Below, piece after piece: positions 1 to 6,716 of a DNA stretch of 64,000 nt. The notes beneath the pieces were generated by a model. That model searched no databases, was not told the origin of the DNA, and saw nothing but the letters and a program-made list of their open reading frames with translations. The position numbers and the translations under genes are program-made. The stretch covers positions 6,858 through 70,857 of the forward strand of contig CAYMGJ010000002.1 of assembly GCA_964389975.1 (NCBI GenBank). Direction: 5' to 3'. Source of the DNA: CAIOGI01 sp964389975. GTDB lineage: Bacteria; Patescibacteriota; Minisyncoccia; Phycocordibacterales; PALSA-1337. The first letter of the stretch is position 1. Every line of letters starts with the position of its first letter.

Positions 1-1563
1 GAAGATGTTACCTCAAATATCCGTACCATTCGTAGTATTCCTCTTTCTCTTCCTTCTCCACTTGATGTGGTTGTGGTTGGTGAGGCGTGGATGGGCAAGG
101 AAACTCTCAAGAAGATCAATGAAGAACGGGAGAGAGCAGGGGAAGCCCCCTATGCAAATACACGCAACCTTGCAGCAGGATCTCTTCGTCAACTTGATCC
201 CCGGATGACAGCTTCACGAGCACTCGATTCCTTCATCTATGATATTGATAGTGTGAGTGGTGGATTTCCCGCTACTCAATTAGATGAGATTTCTTTCCTT
301 AAGGAACAAGGTTTTAAAACAAATCCATACACACGAGTATGTAAGGATGTTCTTGAAATTGAACATTTCTATAACGAATGGACACAGAAGCGTCATAATC
401 TTCCGTATGAGCTTGATGGTATTGTGATAAAGGTAAATTCAAAGAAGATACAAGAGGCACTTGGATACACAGGAAAATCTCCGCGATGGGGTGTAGCGTA
501 CAAGTTTCCTGCAGAGCAGGTAACAACAATTGTTGAAGATATTGTATTGCAAGTAGGCCGTACGGGTGTGATAACTCCGGTTGCACATCTCAGCCCTGTA
601 ACAGTTGCGGGATCTACGGTATCACGCGCTACGCTCCATAATGAGGATGAGATACGACGCCTCGATGTTCGTATTGGAGACACTGTCATCCTCCAGAAAG
701 CAGGAGATGTCATTCCTGATATTGTATCAGTGGTGAAAGAGTTACGCCCTAAGAAATCATCACCTTTTGTGTTTCCAACTCATATACCTGCATGTGGAGG
801 AGATGGTAAAATTGAACGTATTCCTGGACAGGTTGCATGGAGATGTGTTTCAACAGATTCCTTCGATCAGCTTAAACGTCGTTTCTACTACTTTGTCTCT
901 AAAAAATGTTTTGATATTGATGGTCTTGGTCCTCGTATTATCGACATCCTTCTTGAACAAGGACTCATCTCTTCATATGATGATATCTTTACCTTGAAGC
1001 GTGGTGATCTTCTCGCACTCCCACGTTTTAAGGAAAAGTCTGTTGATAATCTTCTCGATGCAATTGAAAAAGCTCGCACCATCACACTTCCTCGTTTCCT
1101 CGCCTCACTCTCCATTTCTCAGGTAGGAGAAGAAACTGCATATGATATAGCGGAGCATTTTGGAAATCTTGAAAAAATACGATCTGCATCCTATGAGGAG
1201 ATTGAATCAATATATGGTGTAGGTCCGATTGTTGCTCAATCACTCTATGACTGGTTTAGGAATTCTTCGAATATAAAAATCATTGATCGGCTGTGTAAGG
1301 AGGTGACGATAGAGACAAAGAGGAATGTTTCAAATACTCCTCTTGTAGGAAAGACTTTCGTATTTACGGGAACGATGGACATGGATCGTGATTATGCTCA
1401 GAATCTTGTTCGTTCAATGGGGGGTTCAGTTTCAAGTTCTGTTTCAAGTAAGACAACCTATGTTGTAGCGGGTGAAAATGCAGGATCAAAACTTGAAAAA
1501 GCTCAAGAACTTGGTGTCACTATACTTACCCCTGATGAGTTTTTAAAAATGGTGAAATCATAA
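1..1563 (+). CDS. ligA: NAD-dependent DNA ligase LigA (5' end outside window)
   Basis: Seals nicks in DNA using NAD+. The reading frame is open from base 1, so the N-terminal Ia domain and the catalytic KxDG lysine lie upstream. Within the visible 520 codons I see the adenylation-domain motifs GEAWM (about codons 27-31), RNLAAGSLRQLDP and DGIVIKV (about 139-145), the OB-fold stretch RWGVAYKFPAEQ...VGRTG, helix-hairpin-helix repeats (about 290-430) and a C-terminal BRCT domain (about 445-520). The four-cysteine zinc finger is degenerate: only Cys at about codons 265 and 282 remain, and the usual CxxC first position and the CPAQ-type last cysteine (here SFDQ) are missing. gatC follows after a 22-bp gap. 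The family assignment is secure. Confidence 0.97.
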   Translation, partial: EDVTSNIRTIRSIPLSLPSPLDVVVVGEAWMGKETLKKINEERERAGEAPYANTRNLAAGSLRQLDPRMTASRALDSFIYDIDSVSGGFPATQLDEISFLKEQGFKTNPYTRVCKDVLEIEHFYNEWTQKRHNLPYELDGIVIKVNSKKIQEALGYTGKSPRWGVAYKFPAEQVTTIVEDIVLQVGRTGVITPVAHLSPVTVAGSTVSRATLHNEDEIRRLDVRIGDTVILQKAGDVIPDIVSVVKELRPKKSSPFVFPTHIPACGGDGKIERIPGQVAWRCVSTDSFDQLKRRFYYFVSKKCFDIDGLGPRIIDILLEQGLISSYDDIFTLKRGDLLALPRFKEKSVDNLLDAIEKARTITLPRFLASLSISQVGEETAYDIAEHFGNLEKIRSASYEEIESIYGVGPIVAQSLYDWFRNSSNIKIIDRLCKEVTIETKRNVSNTPLVGKTFVFTGTMDMDRDYAQNLVRSMGGSVSSSVSSKTTYVVAGENAGSKLEKAQELGVTILTPDEFLKMVKS

Positions 1564-1585
1564 ATCCTATGCTAGTATGTGAGCT

Positions 1586-1873
1586 ATGATTACGGTAAAA
1601 GAAGTTGAACATCTTGCACAACTTGCTCGTATAGAGCTTGATGAATCTGAGAAAGAAGGTCTCACTCGAGATATTGATTCAATCCTTTCCTATGTTGATG
1701 AATTAAAGAAAGCAACAGTTAATCTCGACTACTCTCCAACACCAGGCGTTCTGTACAATGTAACTCGAAAGGATGAATCTCATGTCTCTTTGGACAGGGA
1801 TCGTGTACTTGCTGAGTCTCCTGATAGGGAGGGTGAATTTGTTGCGGTAAAGAAAATAATTGAACAAGATTAA
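1586..1873 (+). CDS. gatC: Asp-tRNA(Asn)/Glu-tRNA(Gln) amidotransferase subunit C
   Basis: Small scaffold subunit of the GatCAB amidotransferase, which converts Glu-tRNA(Gln) and/or Asp-tRNA(Asn) to the amidated forms. The 95-residue product has the normal GatC length and the opening pattern VKEVEHLAQLARIEL that is typical of the family. The stop codon is separated by one base from the ATG of gatA, so the two are surely co-transcribed. A possible -10 box (TATGCT, 1569-1574) lies 11 nt before the ATG. No gatB is visible in the window. Confidence 0.93.
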   Translation: MITVKEVEHLAQLARIELDESEKEGLTRDIDSILSYVDELKKATVNLDYSPTPGVLYNVTRKDESHVSLDRDRVLAESPDREGEFVAVKKIIEQD

Positions 1874-1874
1874 T

Positions 1875-3302
1875 ATGGCACTTGATCTCAAAAACCTTAC
1901 TGTTGTAAAAGCTCATGAAGCTCTTATGAGAGGTGATTTCACGTGTGTTGAACTTGCCCAAGCGTACCTCGATCGTATACGAGAAAAAGATTCTGATATT
2001 CACGGATATCTTGAAGTGTATTCAGATGTACTCGAGCAGGCAGAGAAAGCTCAGGAGAGATTCACTCAAGGAACAGCAACATTGCTTACCGGTATTCCAT
2101 GTGCAGTGAAAGACAATATTTTAATACAAGGAAGAAGTGCAAGTAGTGCATCTAAGATACTTGAGAAGTACACAGCTCCTTATGATGCAACAGTTATTAA
2201 GAAATTGAAGGAAGAGGGTGTTGTGTTCATCGGTCGAACTAATATGGATGAATTTGCCATGGGAGGTTCAACTGAAAATTCAGCATATGGTGTTACCAAG
2301 AACCCTTTCGATCTTAATCGAGTTGCTGGGGGATCTTCAGGAGGATCTGCTGCAGTCCTTGCCTATGATGGAGCTCTCATCTCTCTTGGTTCTGATACGG
2401 GAGGTTCAATACGACAACCTGCAAGTTTCTGTGGACTTGTTGGTCTTAAACCTACCTATGGTGCTGTTTCTCGTTATGGGGTGATGGCCATGGGATCATC
2501 TCTTGATCAAATCGGTCCTTTTGCAAAAACCGTCACTGATACAGAAATTCTCTTCAAGGCTTTGAAGGGTAAGGATGAACATGATGGAACAACCATATCT
2601 TCTTCGACATACACCCCACGAACAGCATCTCTAAAACCCATAATTGGTGTTCCACGAGATTTTCTTAAAGGTGATGGAATACATCCTGATGTCATGAAGA
2701 ATTTTGAAGAAACTCTTGAGAAGTTTAAAAAACTAGGATATGAAATTGTCGATGTTGAACTTCCTCATATTTCATATTCTCTTGCTGTATATTATGTCGT
2801 AATGCCTGCTGAGGTTTCTTCAAATCTTGCACGTTTCGATGGTATGCGTTTTGGTCTCCATGTTGATGGTAGAGATGGAATTCAGGACTATTTCCGTACT
2901 CGTGGTGCTGGATTTGGTAAGGAAGTTCGTCGACGTATTCTTCTTGGAACTTATGTTCTATCTTCAGGATATTATGATGCATATTACAATCGTGCTCTTG
3001 CAGTGAGGAGGATAATTACAGAAGATTTCGTGAAAGCATTTGAAAAAGTTGATATACTTATAACACCAACCACTCCAGCTCCGGCATTCAAGATTGGTGA
3101 AAAGATTTCTGATCCTGTAACTATGTATCTTGAAGATATATTTACAGTACCAGCAAATCTCACGGGTATGCCAGCTCTTTCATTGCCTTCAGGTTGGAGT
3201 GAGTCACAGGGAGTACGTCTTCCTCTCGGAATTCAGATGACAGCAACTCATGGCGCAGAAGATACTCTTTTCAAGGTGGGGAAGGAATTTTTGGGTGAGT
3301 AA
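1875..3302 (+). CDS. gatA: Asp-tRNA(Asn)/Glu-tRNA(Gln) amidotransferase subunit A
   Basis: Catalytic amidase-signature subunit of GatCAB; it releases ammonia from glutamine for transamidation. The Ser-cis-Ser-Lys catalytic set is visible: AVKDN lysine near residue 79, GGSSGG near 152-157 and SDTGGSIRQPA near 173-181. At 475 residues it is full length. A TTG at 1860 would extend the frame, but the ATG at 1875 begins the conserved N-terminus (MALDLKNL) one base after the gatC stop, so that start is chosen. The presence of GatA together with a tRNA-Gln gene suggests that Gln-tRNA is made by the indirect route, though gatB and the synthetases are not in view. Confidence 0.96.
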   Translation: MALDLKNLTVVKAHEALMRGDFTCVELAQAYLDRIREKDSDIHGYLEVYSDVLEQAEKAQERFTQGTATLLTGIPCAVKDNILIQGRSASSASKILEKYTAPYDATVIKKLKEEGVVFIGRTNMDEFAMGGSTENSAYGVTKNPFDLNRVAGGSSGGSAAVLAYDGALISLGSDTGGSIRQPASFCGLVGLKPTYGAVSRYGVMAMGSSLDQIGPFAKTVTDTEILFKALKGKDEHDGTTISSSTYTPRTASLKPIIGVPRDFLKGDGIHPDVMKNFEETLEKFKKLGYEIVDVELPHISYSLAVYYVVMPAEVSSNLARFDGMRFGLHVDGRDGIQDYFRTRGAGFGKEVRRRILLGTYVLSSGYYDAYYNRALAVRRIITEDFVKAFEKVDILITPTTPAPAFKIGEKISDPVTMYLEDIFTVPANLTGMPALSLPSGWSESQGVRLPLGIQMTATHGAEDTLFKVGKEFLGE

Positions 3303-3329
3303 ATTACGTTAAAGATATTTGAATATATT

Positions 3330-3932
3330 ATGATCGATGATACAAACATAGGTCTGCAGGTACCAGGATTCGACTTTGTCGGATATATACGTGCTGCCTA
3401 TAATTTCATTATGGGTAATGAAACTGAGATTGCCGGAGCTATTCAACATACTACTGGTTGGATCATTGGACTTTCAATTCCCGTATCTCTCGCACTTTTC
3501 ATAGGTATCTTGTATTGTCTTGAGAGAATACACTCAATTCGTCGTCGTCAAGAAGAGAAGTATAATGCTCCGGTAGATATGGGATTTGATGAAGTAACTC
3601 AAGCTGATGGAGTGTTTACAAAAAAATGGCAGAAGGTACTTGAGTATGTTGAGTCTGATCGTGAGAATGATTGGAGACAGGCGATTCTCGAAGCTGATAT
3701 TCTCCTTGGGGAATTGCTTGTGAAATTGGGATACAAAGGGGAGGGGATTGGTGAGCAGTTGCAAAGAGTTAACAAAGGAGATTTTAAATCACTCAATGAG
3801 GCATGGGAGGCTCATAAGGTGCGAAACAATATTGCTCATGAGGGATCAGAGCTTTCACTTACTCACCATGAAGCTCGACGTGTTGTGAGTCTATACAGAA
3901 AGGTTTTTGAAGAATTCTCCCTTACTTCATAG
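3330..3932 (+). CDS. Single-pass membrane protein with HEPN-like R-x4-H motif
   Basis: Unrecognised 200-residue protein. It has a hydrophobic segment at about residues 43-65 (IIGLSIPVSLALFIGILYCL) followed by a charged cytosolic region rich in helices. Near the C-terminus the stretch HKVRNNIAHEGS carries R165-NNIA-H170, which matches the R-x4-6-H signature of HEPN-fold nucleases and related HEPN/DUF4145-like domains. The match is a motif only; I cannot show ribonuclease activity, and similar RNxIAH strings occur in non-catalytic helical domains. It follows gatA by 27 bp and precedes the initiator tRNA promoter, so it may be the last gene of the ligA-gatCA run. ATG at 3330 is the first start in the frame. 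Confidence 0.75.
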   Translation: MIDDTNIGLQVPGFDFVGYIRAAYNFIMGNETEIAGAIQHTTGWIIGLSIPVSLALFIGILYCLERIHSIRRRQEEKYNAPVDMGFDEVTQADGVFTKKWQKVLEYVESDRENDWRQAILEADILLGELLVKLGYKGEGIGEQLQRVNKGDFKSLNEAWEAHKVRNNIAHEGSELSLTHHEARRVVSLYRKVFEEFSLTS

Positions 3933-3951
3933 GGTGTGTATACATAATCTC

Positions 3952-3979
3952 TTGCTTTTTAAATGTACAATGGTATTAT
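3952..3979 (+). promoter_or_regulatory. Promoter of the initiator tRNA gene
   Basis: TTGCTT (3952-3957), a 16-nt spacer and TATTAT (3974-3979), placed 11 nt before the tRNA 5' end. It is assigned by consensus only. Confidence 0.45.
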
Positions 3980-3990
3980 GAGGGGGTTAT

Positions 3991-4062
3991 AGCGGGGTAG
4001 AGCAACGGTAGCTCGTCAGGCTCATAACCTGAAGATTGCCGGTTCGATTCCGGCCTCCGCAA
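3991..4062 (+). tRNA. tRNA-fMet (CAT), initiator
   Basis: The cloverleaf folds: acceptor 3991-3997 with 4055-4061, D arm GAGC/GCTC, anticodon loop CTCATAA, T arm GCCGG/CCGGC. Initiator hallmarks are present: no Watson-Crick pair at 1-72 (A with A) and A11-U24 in the D stem. The anticodon stem ends AGG/CCT, so the usual third G-C pair at 29-41 is A-U. The 3' CCA is not encoded. A rho-independent terminator follows at 4081-4104. Confidence 0.93.
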
Positions 4063-4080
4063 CAAGAATGATATACAAAA

Positions 4081-4104
4081 ACTGGCGAGATTCGCCAGTT
4101 TTTG
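4081..4104 (+). terminator. Terminator after initiator tRNA
   Basis: Perfect 8-bp stem ACTGGCGA/TCGCCAGT with a GAT loop followed by a T run. It ends the tRNA-fMet transcript. Confidence 0.85.
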
Positions 4105-4128
4105 CTATTCAAAGTTTCGAACCTAAGA

Positions 4129-4134
4129 TATAAT
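4129..4134 (+). promoter_or_regulatory. -10 box of the HTH/LAGLIDADG-like ORF
   Basis: TATAAT ending 13 nt before ATG 4148. It overlaps an earlier in-frame ATG (4133), which argues against that earlier start. Confidence 0.4.
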
Positions 4135-4147
4135 GTTATATAAACAT

Positions 4148-4837
4148 ATGTCTAAAGAATACTTATATAAAAAAATAATCAAAGAAAGAATCAACGGAAA
4201 GTCTTTAAGGGATATTTCAAAGAAATATGGAGTGGCCAAGAGTACTGTTAGTCTTTGGTGTCGTAATGTTTTGTTATCAGAAGGTGCAAAAAATAAAATT
4301 AAGAATAAGTGGTTAAAGGAAACTTCTATTGGTAGAAAAAAAGGTGTTATGATGAACAAACAACAGAAGGAGGGTAGAATACAGGGGGAATTTATAGAAG
4401 CCATCAATTTGCTGGGAGACCTTACCGTAAGAGATAATTTAATGATAGGCATTGCGCTATATTGGGCTGAGGGGAGTAAAAAAGAGACTGGTGCAGGTTT
4501 TAATTTCATAAATTCAGACCCTCTAATGGTGAAATTTATGTTTGTCTGGCTTCAAAAACAAATGTACATAGCGCCTGATGAGATTTTTGTTAATCTTGTA
4601 ATTAACCATGCTTTTGTAGCTCAGGAGCATGAAATATTGAAATTTTGGTCAAATCTGTTAGACTTGCCAATGAAGAGATTTGGTAATTCTATTTTTATCA
4701 AGACTCTTCATAAACGGGAGTATAAAAATGAGTCGTTGTATTGTGGTATGTTAAGAATGCGTGTTGCAAAAAGTTCTTGGTTAAGAAGAAGGATTTTGGG
4801 TTCAATCGAGGTTGTAAAAAATAATATGTCGGTGTAG
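4148..4837 (+). CDS. HTH protein with LAGLIDADG-like core, between two tRNA-Met genes
   Basis: 229 residues, function not certain. The N-terminus (about 5-50) reads as a helix-turn-helix, with GKSLRDISKKYGVAKSTVSLW resembling resolvase or transposase HTH. The middle (about 95-135) has IGIALYWAEGSK followed by FINSDP and a WLQK helix, which resembles one LAGLIDADG motif and its following strand in homing-endonuclease-like proteins. The C-terminus is basic. The last three codons and the stop lie inside the 5' acceptor strand of the next tRNA. An in-frame ATG at 4133 overlaps the -10 box, so 4148 is preferred. The position between two CAT tRNAs fits a tRNA-targeting mobile ORF, but this is inference. 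Confidence 0.6.
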   Translation: MSKEYLYKKIIKERINGKSLRDISKKYGVAKSTVSLWCRNVLLSEGAKNKIKNKWLKETSIGRKKGVMMNKQQKEGRIQGEFIEAINLLGDLTVRDNLMIGIALYWAEGSKKETGAGFNFINSDPLMVKFMFVWLQKQMYIAPDEIFVNLVINHAFVAQEHEILKFWSNLLDLPMKRFGNSIFIKTLHKREYKNESLYCGMLRMRVAKSSWLRRRILGSIEVVKNNMSV

Positions 4838-4898
4838 TTCAATGGTAGAACGGAGGACTCATAAGCCTCAAACAATGGTCCGATTCCATTCACCGACA
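4828..4898 (+). tRNA. tRNA-Met or tRNA-Ile2 (CAT), atypical
   Basis: The acceptor GTCGGTG/CACCGAC pairs perfectly, the D arm is GTTC/GAAC (U11-A24, elongator type), and the loop CTCATAA gives anticodon CAT. Oddities: an A.G mismatch closes the anticodon loop (position 31-39), the variable region is only 4 nt, and the T loop reads TCCGATT instead of TTCGATT. CCA is not encoded. The CAT anticodon could serve elongator Met or, if lysidinylated, Ile. The 5' strand overlaps the end of the upstream ORF. Confidence 0.75.
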
Positions 4899-4963
4899 CA
4901 AATATACATTGCTGTTGTTCATATAAGTGCTAGAATATACGTGGTTACGTAGCTTGATATCGT

Positions 4964-5392
4964 ATGAAGACTATATGTGCGTGGTGTGTCGGTCTCATCA
5001 TGACTGTGCTCGTTTCTTCTGCAATTGCAGGGACGAATACACTCAATACTGGTTCATCACTGAACCTTCAAACAAATGCTCCAACTCCTTCGGGAATTGT
5101 TGCATCATCGGATCCAGTTGTGCGGTTTGCACTGGATGAAAAAGTTCAGGAAAGCTGGGTTGAACGGTTCATGGAGAAAAGCAGTTTCGAATCGTTTACA
5201 ATCGGTGTGGGGAATAGTAGGGGAGGTTCTGATACCTTTACCTTCCCCCCGATCAAGCAATTCCAATTAGGCCCATATCAAGGTGATGTGAGGTTTCGCA
5301 TTGAAAGCAGGTATCCTGTGGGGGATGGGCTTTCAGGAGAACCTCAAGCCTTTATCGGTTTTATCACACTTGAATTTCGGAGATCACATTGA
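4964..5392 (+). CDS. Small secreted protein of unknown function
   Basis: 142 residues, not recognised. A clear signal peptide (about 1-22, hydrophobic GLIMTVLVSSAIAG) ends in an AxA-like cleavage site. The mature part is low in cysteine and has beta-type alternation, with a C-terminal FIGFITLEFRRSH. It is a single-gene unit: the preceding element is a tRNA and a strong terminator (5414-5436) follows directly. A possible -10 (TAGAAT, about 4930) lies upstream. Confidence 0.7.
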   Translation: MKTICAWCVGLIMTVLVSSAIAGTNTLNTGSSLNLQTNAPTPSGIVASSDPVVRFALDEKVQESWVERFMEKSSFESFTIGVGNSRGGSDTFTFPPIKQFQLGPYQGDVRFRIESRYPVGDGLSGEPQAFIGFITLEFRRSH

Positions 5393-5413
5393 TGTGTTTC
5401 TCCTCGGAAACAC

Positions 5414-5436
5414 AGCCAGCCTCCGGGTTGGCTTTT
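5414..5436 (+). terminator. Terminator after secreted protein gene
   Basis: 8-bp stem AGCCAGCC/GGTTGGCT with TCCG tetraloop and TTT. A second hairpin, TGTGTTTC/GAAACACA, sits just upstream at 5393-5414. Confidence 0.8.
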
Positions 5437-5484
5437 CCATTGTTACTTGCGTTTTATGGTATTTTTGATACATTTACTCCGTAT

Positions 5485-5558
5485 GCAGTCGTAGCTCAAT
5501 TGGTTAGAGCACTCCCCTGTCACGGGAGAGGTTGCGGGTTCGAGTCCCGTCGACTGCG
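5485..5558 (+). tRNA. tRNA-Asp (GTC)
   Basis: Standard cloverleaf with acceptor GCAGTCG/CGACTGC, D arm GCTC/GAGC, anticodon stem CTCCC/GGGAG, loop CTGTCAC (anticodon GTC at 5519-5521) and T arm GCGGG/CCCGT with TTCGAGT loop. CCA is not encoded. A terminator follows at 5572. Confidence 0.96.
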
Positions 5559-5571
5559 CATAATGTTGCTC

Positions 5572-5595
5572 AAAAAGAGGCCAAAGCCTCTTTTT
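5572..5595 (+). terminator. Terminator after tRNA-Asp
   Basis: AAAAAGAGGC, CAAA loop, GCCTCTTTTT; symmetrical and able to act on either strand. Confidence 0.85.
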
Positions 5596-5636
5596 GTTTG
5601 ATTAACCTCTTCTTTTATATTATCATCACACATAGT

Positions 5637-5709
5637 GCCAATGTAGCTCAGTTGGTAGAGCACGCCCATGGTAAGGGCGAGGTCATCGGTTCAATCCCGA
5701 TCATTGGCT
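5637..5709 (+). tRNA. tRNA-Thr (GGT)
   Basis: Acceptor GCCAATG/CATTGGC, anticodon stem CGCCC/GGGCG with loop ATGGTAA (GGT), T arm ATCGG/CCGAT. CCA is not encoded. It is paired in tandem with a second Thr tRNA 14 nt downstream. Confidence 0.95.
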
Positions 5710-5723
5710 CCCGAGTGCACTGT

Positions 5724-5796
5724 GCCAAAGTAGCTCAGTTGGTAGAGCATCACTTTCGTAAAGTGAGGGTCGCCGGTTCAATCCCGGCCTTTGGCT
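5724..5796 (+). tRNA. tRNA-Thr (CGT)
   Basis: Acceptor GCCAAAG/CTTTGGC, anticodon stem TCACT/AGTGA with loop TTCGTAA (CGT), T arm GCCGG/CCGGC. CCA is not encoded. It ends 3 nt before the ATG of the alkyltransferase gene, so tRNA processing must separate the two. Confidence 0.95.
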
Positions 5797-5799
5797 CAT

Positions 5800-6057
5800 A
5801 TGAAAAAGAACTCTACATTTCGAGAAAGGGTTTTTGATGTGGTATGTAAAATTCCGAAGGGACAAACTCTTACCTATGCTGAAGTTGCACGTCGTGCAGG
5901 TAGTCCTCGTGCGTATCGTGCGGTAGGGAATATCCTTACAACAAACTATAACCCAGATATTCCGTGTCATAGGGTGATAAAAAGTGATGGAACTCTGGGA
6001 GGGTATAACAGGGGAGAGGACATGAAGAAAAAGATATTGGAAGACGAGAGATCTTGA
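5800..6057 (+). CDS. O6-alkylguanine-DNA alkyltransferase domain protein (MGMT/Ogt C-terminal domain)
   Basis: 85 residues covering only the DNA-binding and active-site domain of the MGMT family, which removes alkyl groups from O6 of guanine. The sequence keeps the family landmarks: IPKGQTLTYAEVA, RAVGNIL near residue 45 and the active-site PCHRVIKSDGTLGGY with the acceptor cysteine. Because the cysteine is present it is not an alkyltransferase-like (ATL) protein, where tryptophan replaces it. The N-terminal domain of Ada/Ogt is absent; stand-alone short versions exist. The start is the ATG 3 nt after tRNA-Thr; an upstream TTG lies inside the tRNA. A promoter for the next RNA overlaps its 3' end. 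Confidence 0.9.
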   Translation: MKKNSTFRERVFDVVCKIPKGQTLTYAEVARRAGSPRAYRAVGNILTTNYNPDIPCHRVIKSDGTLGGYNRGEDMKKKILEDERS

Positions 6058-6082
6058 CTCTTTTTGTTGTATGGGTTATGTT
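6054..6082 (+). promoter_or_regulatory. Promoter of putative RNA 1
   Basis: TTGACT (6054-6059), 17-nt spacer, TATGTT (6077-6082). The -35 box overlaps the alkyltransferase stop codon. Predicted start of transcription is about 6089. Confidence 0.5.
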
Positions 6083-6088
6083 GTCACT

Positions 6089-6341
6089 GTGTGCCCTACG
6101 TCTTGTGCTGAAGGACGTACGTACACATGAGGGTGGGAGGTTTTGAGTTTCCCCTCCCGCCCTCCCATTGATCTTTTGTAAATTTGGGATTCCATGTGGA
6201 AACCCACGGTCAGGCATGACTTTTATGTGTTGGCAAAATGCCTTTAGGTATGTGCCTGACTGTAGTTCTAAGTATCCCAGATGGGGTATGCAGTCGCTTG
6301 TATAGTGTGATGGGATCACATCACTGCAAGCGACTTTTTTT
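6089..6341 (+). ncRNA. Putative structured RNA 1 (about 250 nt), unidentified
   Basis: No reading frame, but four nested or consecutive hairpins between a good promoter and a strong terminator: TACGTC/GACGTA enclosed by GTGT/ACAC (6088-6127); a 12-bp stem GAGGGTGGGAGG with CCTCCCGCCCTC (6129-6164); TGGGAT/ATCCCA closing a multibranch containing GTCAGGCA/TGCCTGAC (about 6186-6280); then the terminator. It lacks the conserved boxes I would expect of RNase P, tmRNA or SRP RNA. It may be a trans-acting RNA or several elements. Confidence 0.5.
6292..6341 (+). terminator. Terminator of putative RNA 1
   Basis: AGTCGCTTG/CAAGCGACT stem with an inner AGTGTGATG/CACATCACT-type helix and a run of seven T. 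Confidence 0.9.
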
Positions 6342-6342
6342 A

Positions 6343-6372
6343 TTGACAAAATATGTATATATAGTGTATAAC
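6343..6372 (+). promoter_or_regulatory. Promoter of putative RNA 2
   Basis: Perfect TTGACA (6343-6348), 18-nt spacer, TATAAC (6367-6372). It starts 1 bp after the preceding T run. Confidence 0.6.
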
Positions 6373-6378
6373 TATATA

Positions 6379-6551
6379 TGAAAGTTGTTTGCAATCTCCC
6401 GTGTGGGAGATGGAATATACCTCCAGCGATGCTTTGATTCCAGCTGTCATGTCGAGTGTTGTTGGAGGTATTCACTTTAACCAAGCACCTCAAGACTCCT
6501 CCTCCTTCTTGTTGTGTAAGGTACTCCCCGGGCTTGTCCTGGGGAGTTTTT
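6379..6551 (+). ncRNA. Putative structured RNA 2 (about 170 nt), unidentified
   Basis: Lies between the strongest promoter in the region and a GC-rich terminator, with no plausible coding frame. It contains CTCCC/GGGAG near 6398, a 10-bp pairing TACCTCCAGC with GTTGGAGGTA across about 40 nt, a pyrimidine-rich stretch (CTCCTCCTCCTTCTT, about 6497-6511) and the terminator ACTCCCC/GGGGAGT. Length would suit a 6S-like or other regulatory RNA, but I could not match it to any family. Confidence 0.5.
6523..6551 (+). terminator. Terminator of putative RNA 2
   Basis: ACTCCCC, GGGCTTGTCCT interior, GGGGAGT followed by TTTT. Confidence 0.85.
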
Positions 6552-6672
6552 GTGTGCTATGTTATGTGTATGGCAACGTACTGCGTAACACTACGGAGCC
6601 ATCTGTAAGTAACCCACCCTCGGGTGAGAGTTGCTTGGTGTCCTTGCCCCTGTGGGTAGGGACACCTTTTTT
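6552..6672 (+). ncRNA. Putative structured RNA 3 or prfB leader
   Basis: Contains ATGGC/GCCAT (about 6569-6606), AAGTAAC/GTTGCTT enclosing CACC/GGTG (about 6607-6636) and a terminator with six T at 6667-6672. The terminator is only 45 nt before prfB, so this may be an attenuator or leader rather than an independent RNA. Assignment is tentative. Confidence 0.35.
6637..6672 (+). terminator. Terminator upstream of prfB
   Basis: GGTGTCC/GGACACC stem followed by TTTTTT. Confidence 0.85.
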
Positions 6673-6716
6673 CTTGCATACTAAAGGATTCCTCTGATAC
6701 TCTATATATACATCAT

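Noticed and set aside
6089..6341. tmRNA, RNase P RNA or SRP RNA
   Set aside because: Lacks the tRNA-like end with T-loop, the GAGGAAAGTCC box and the GGAAGCAGC tetraloop helix respectively.
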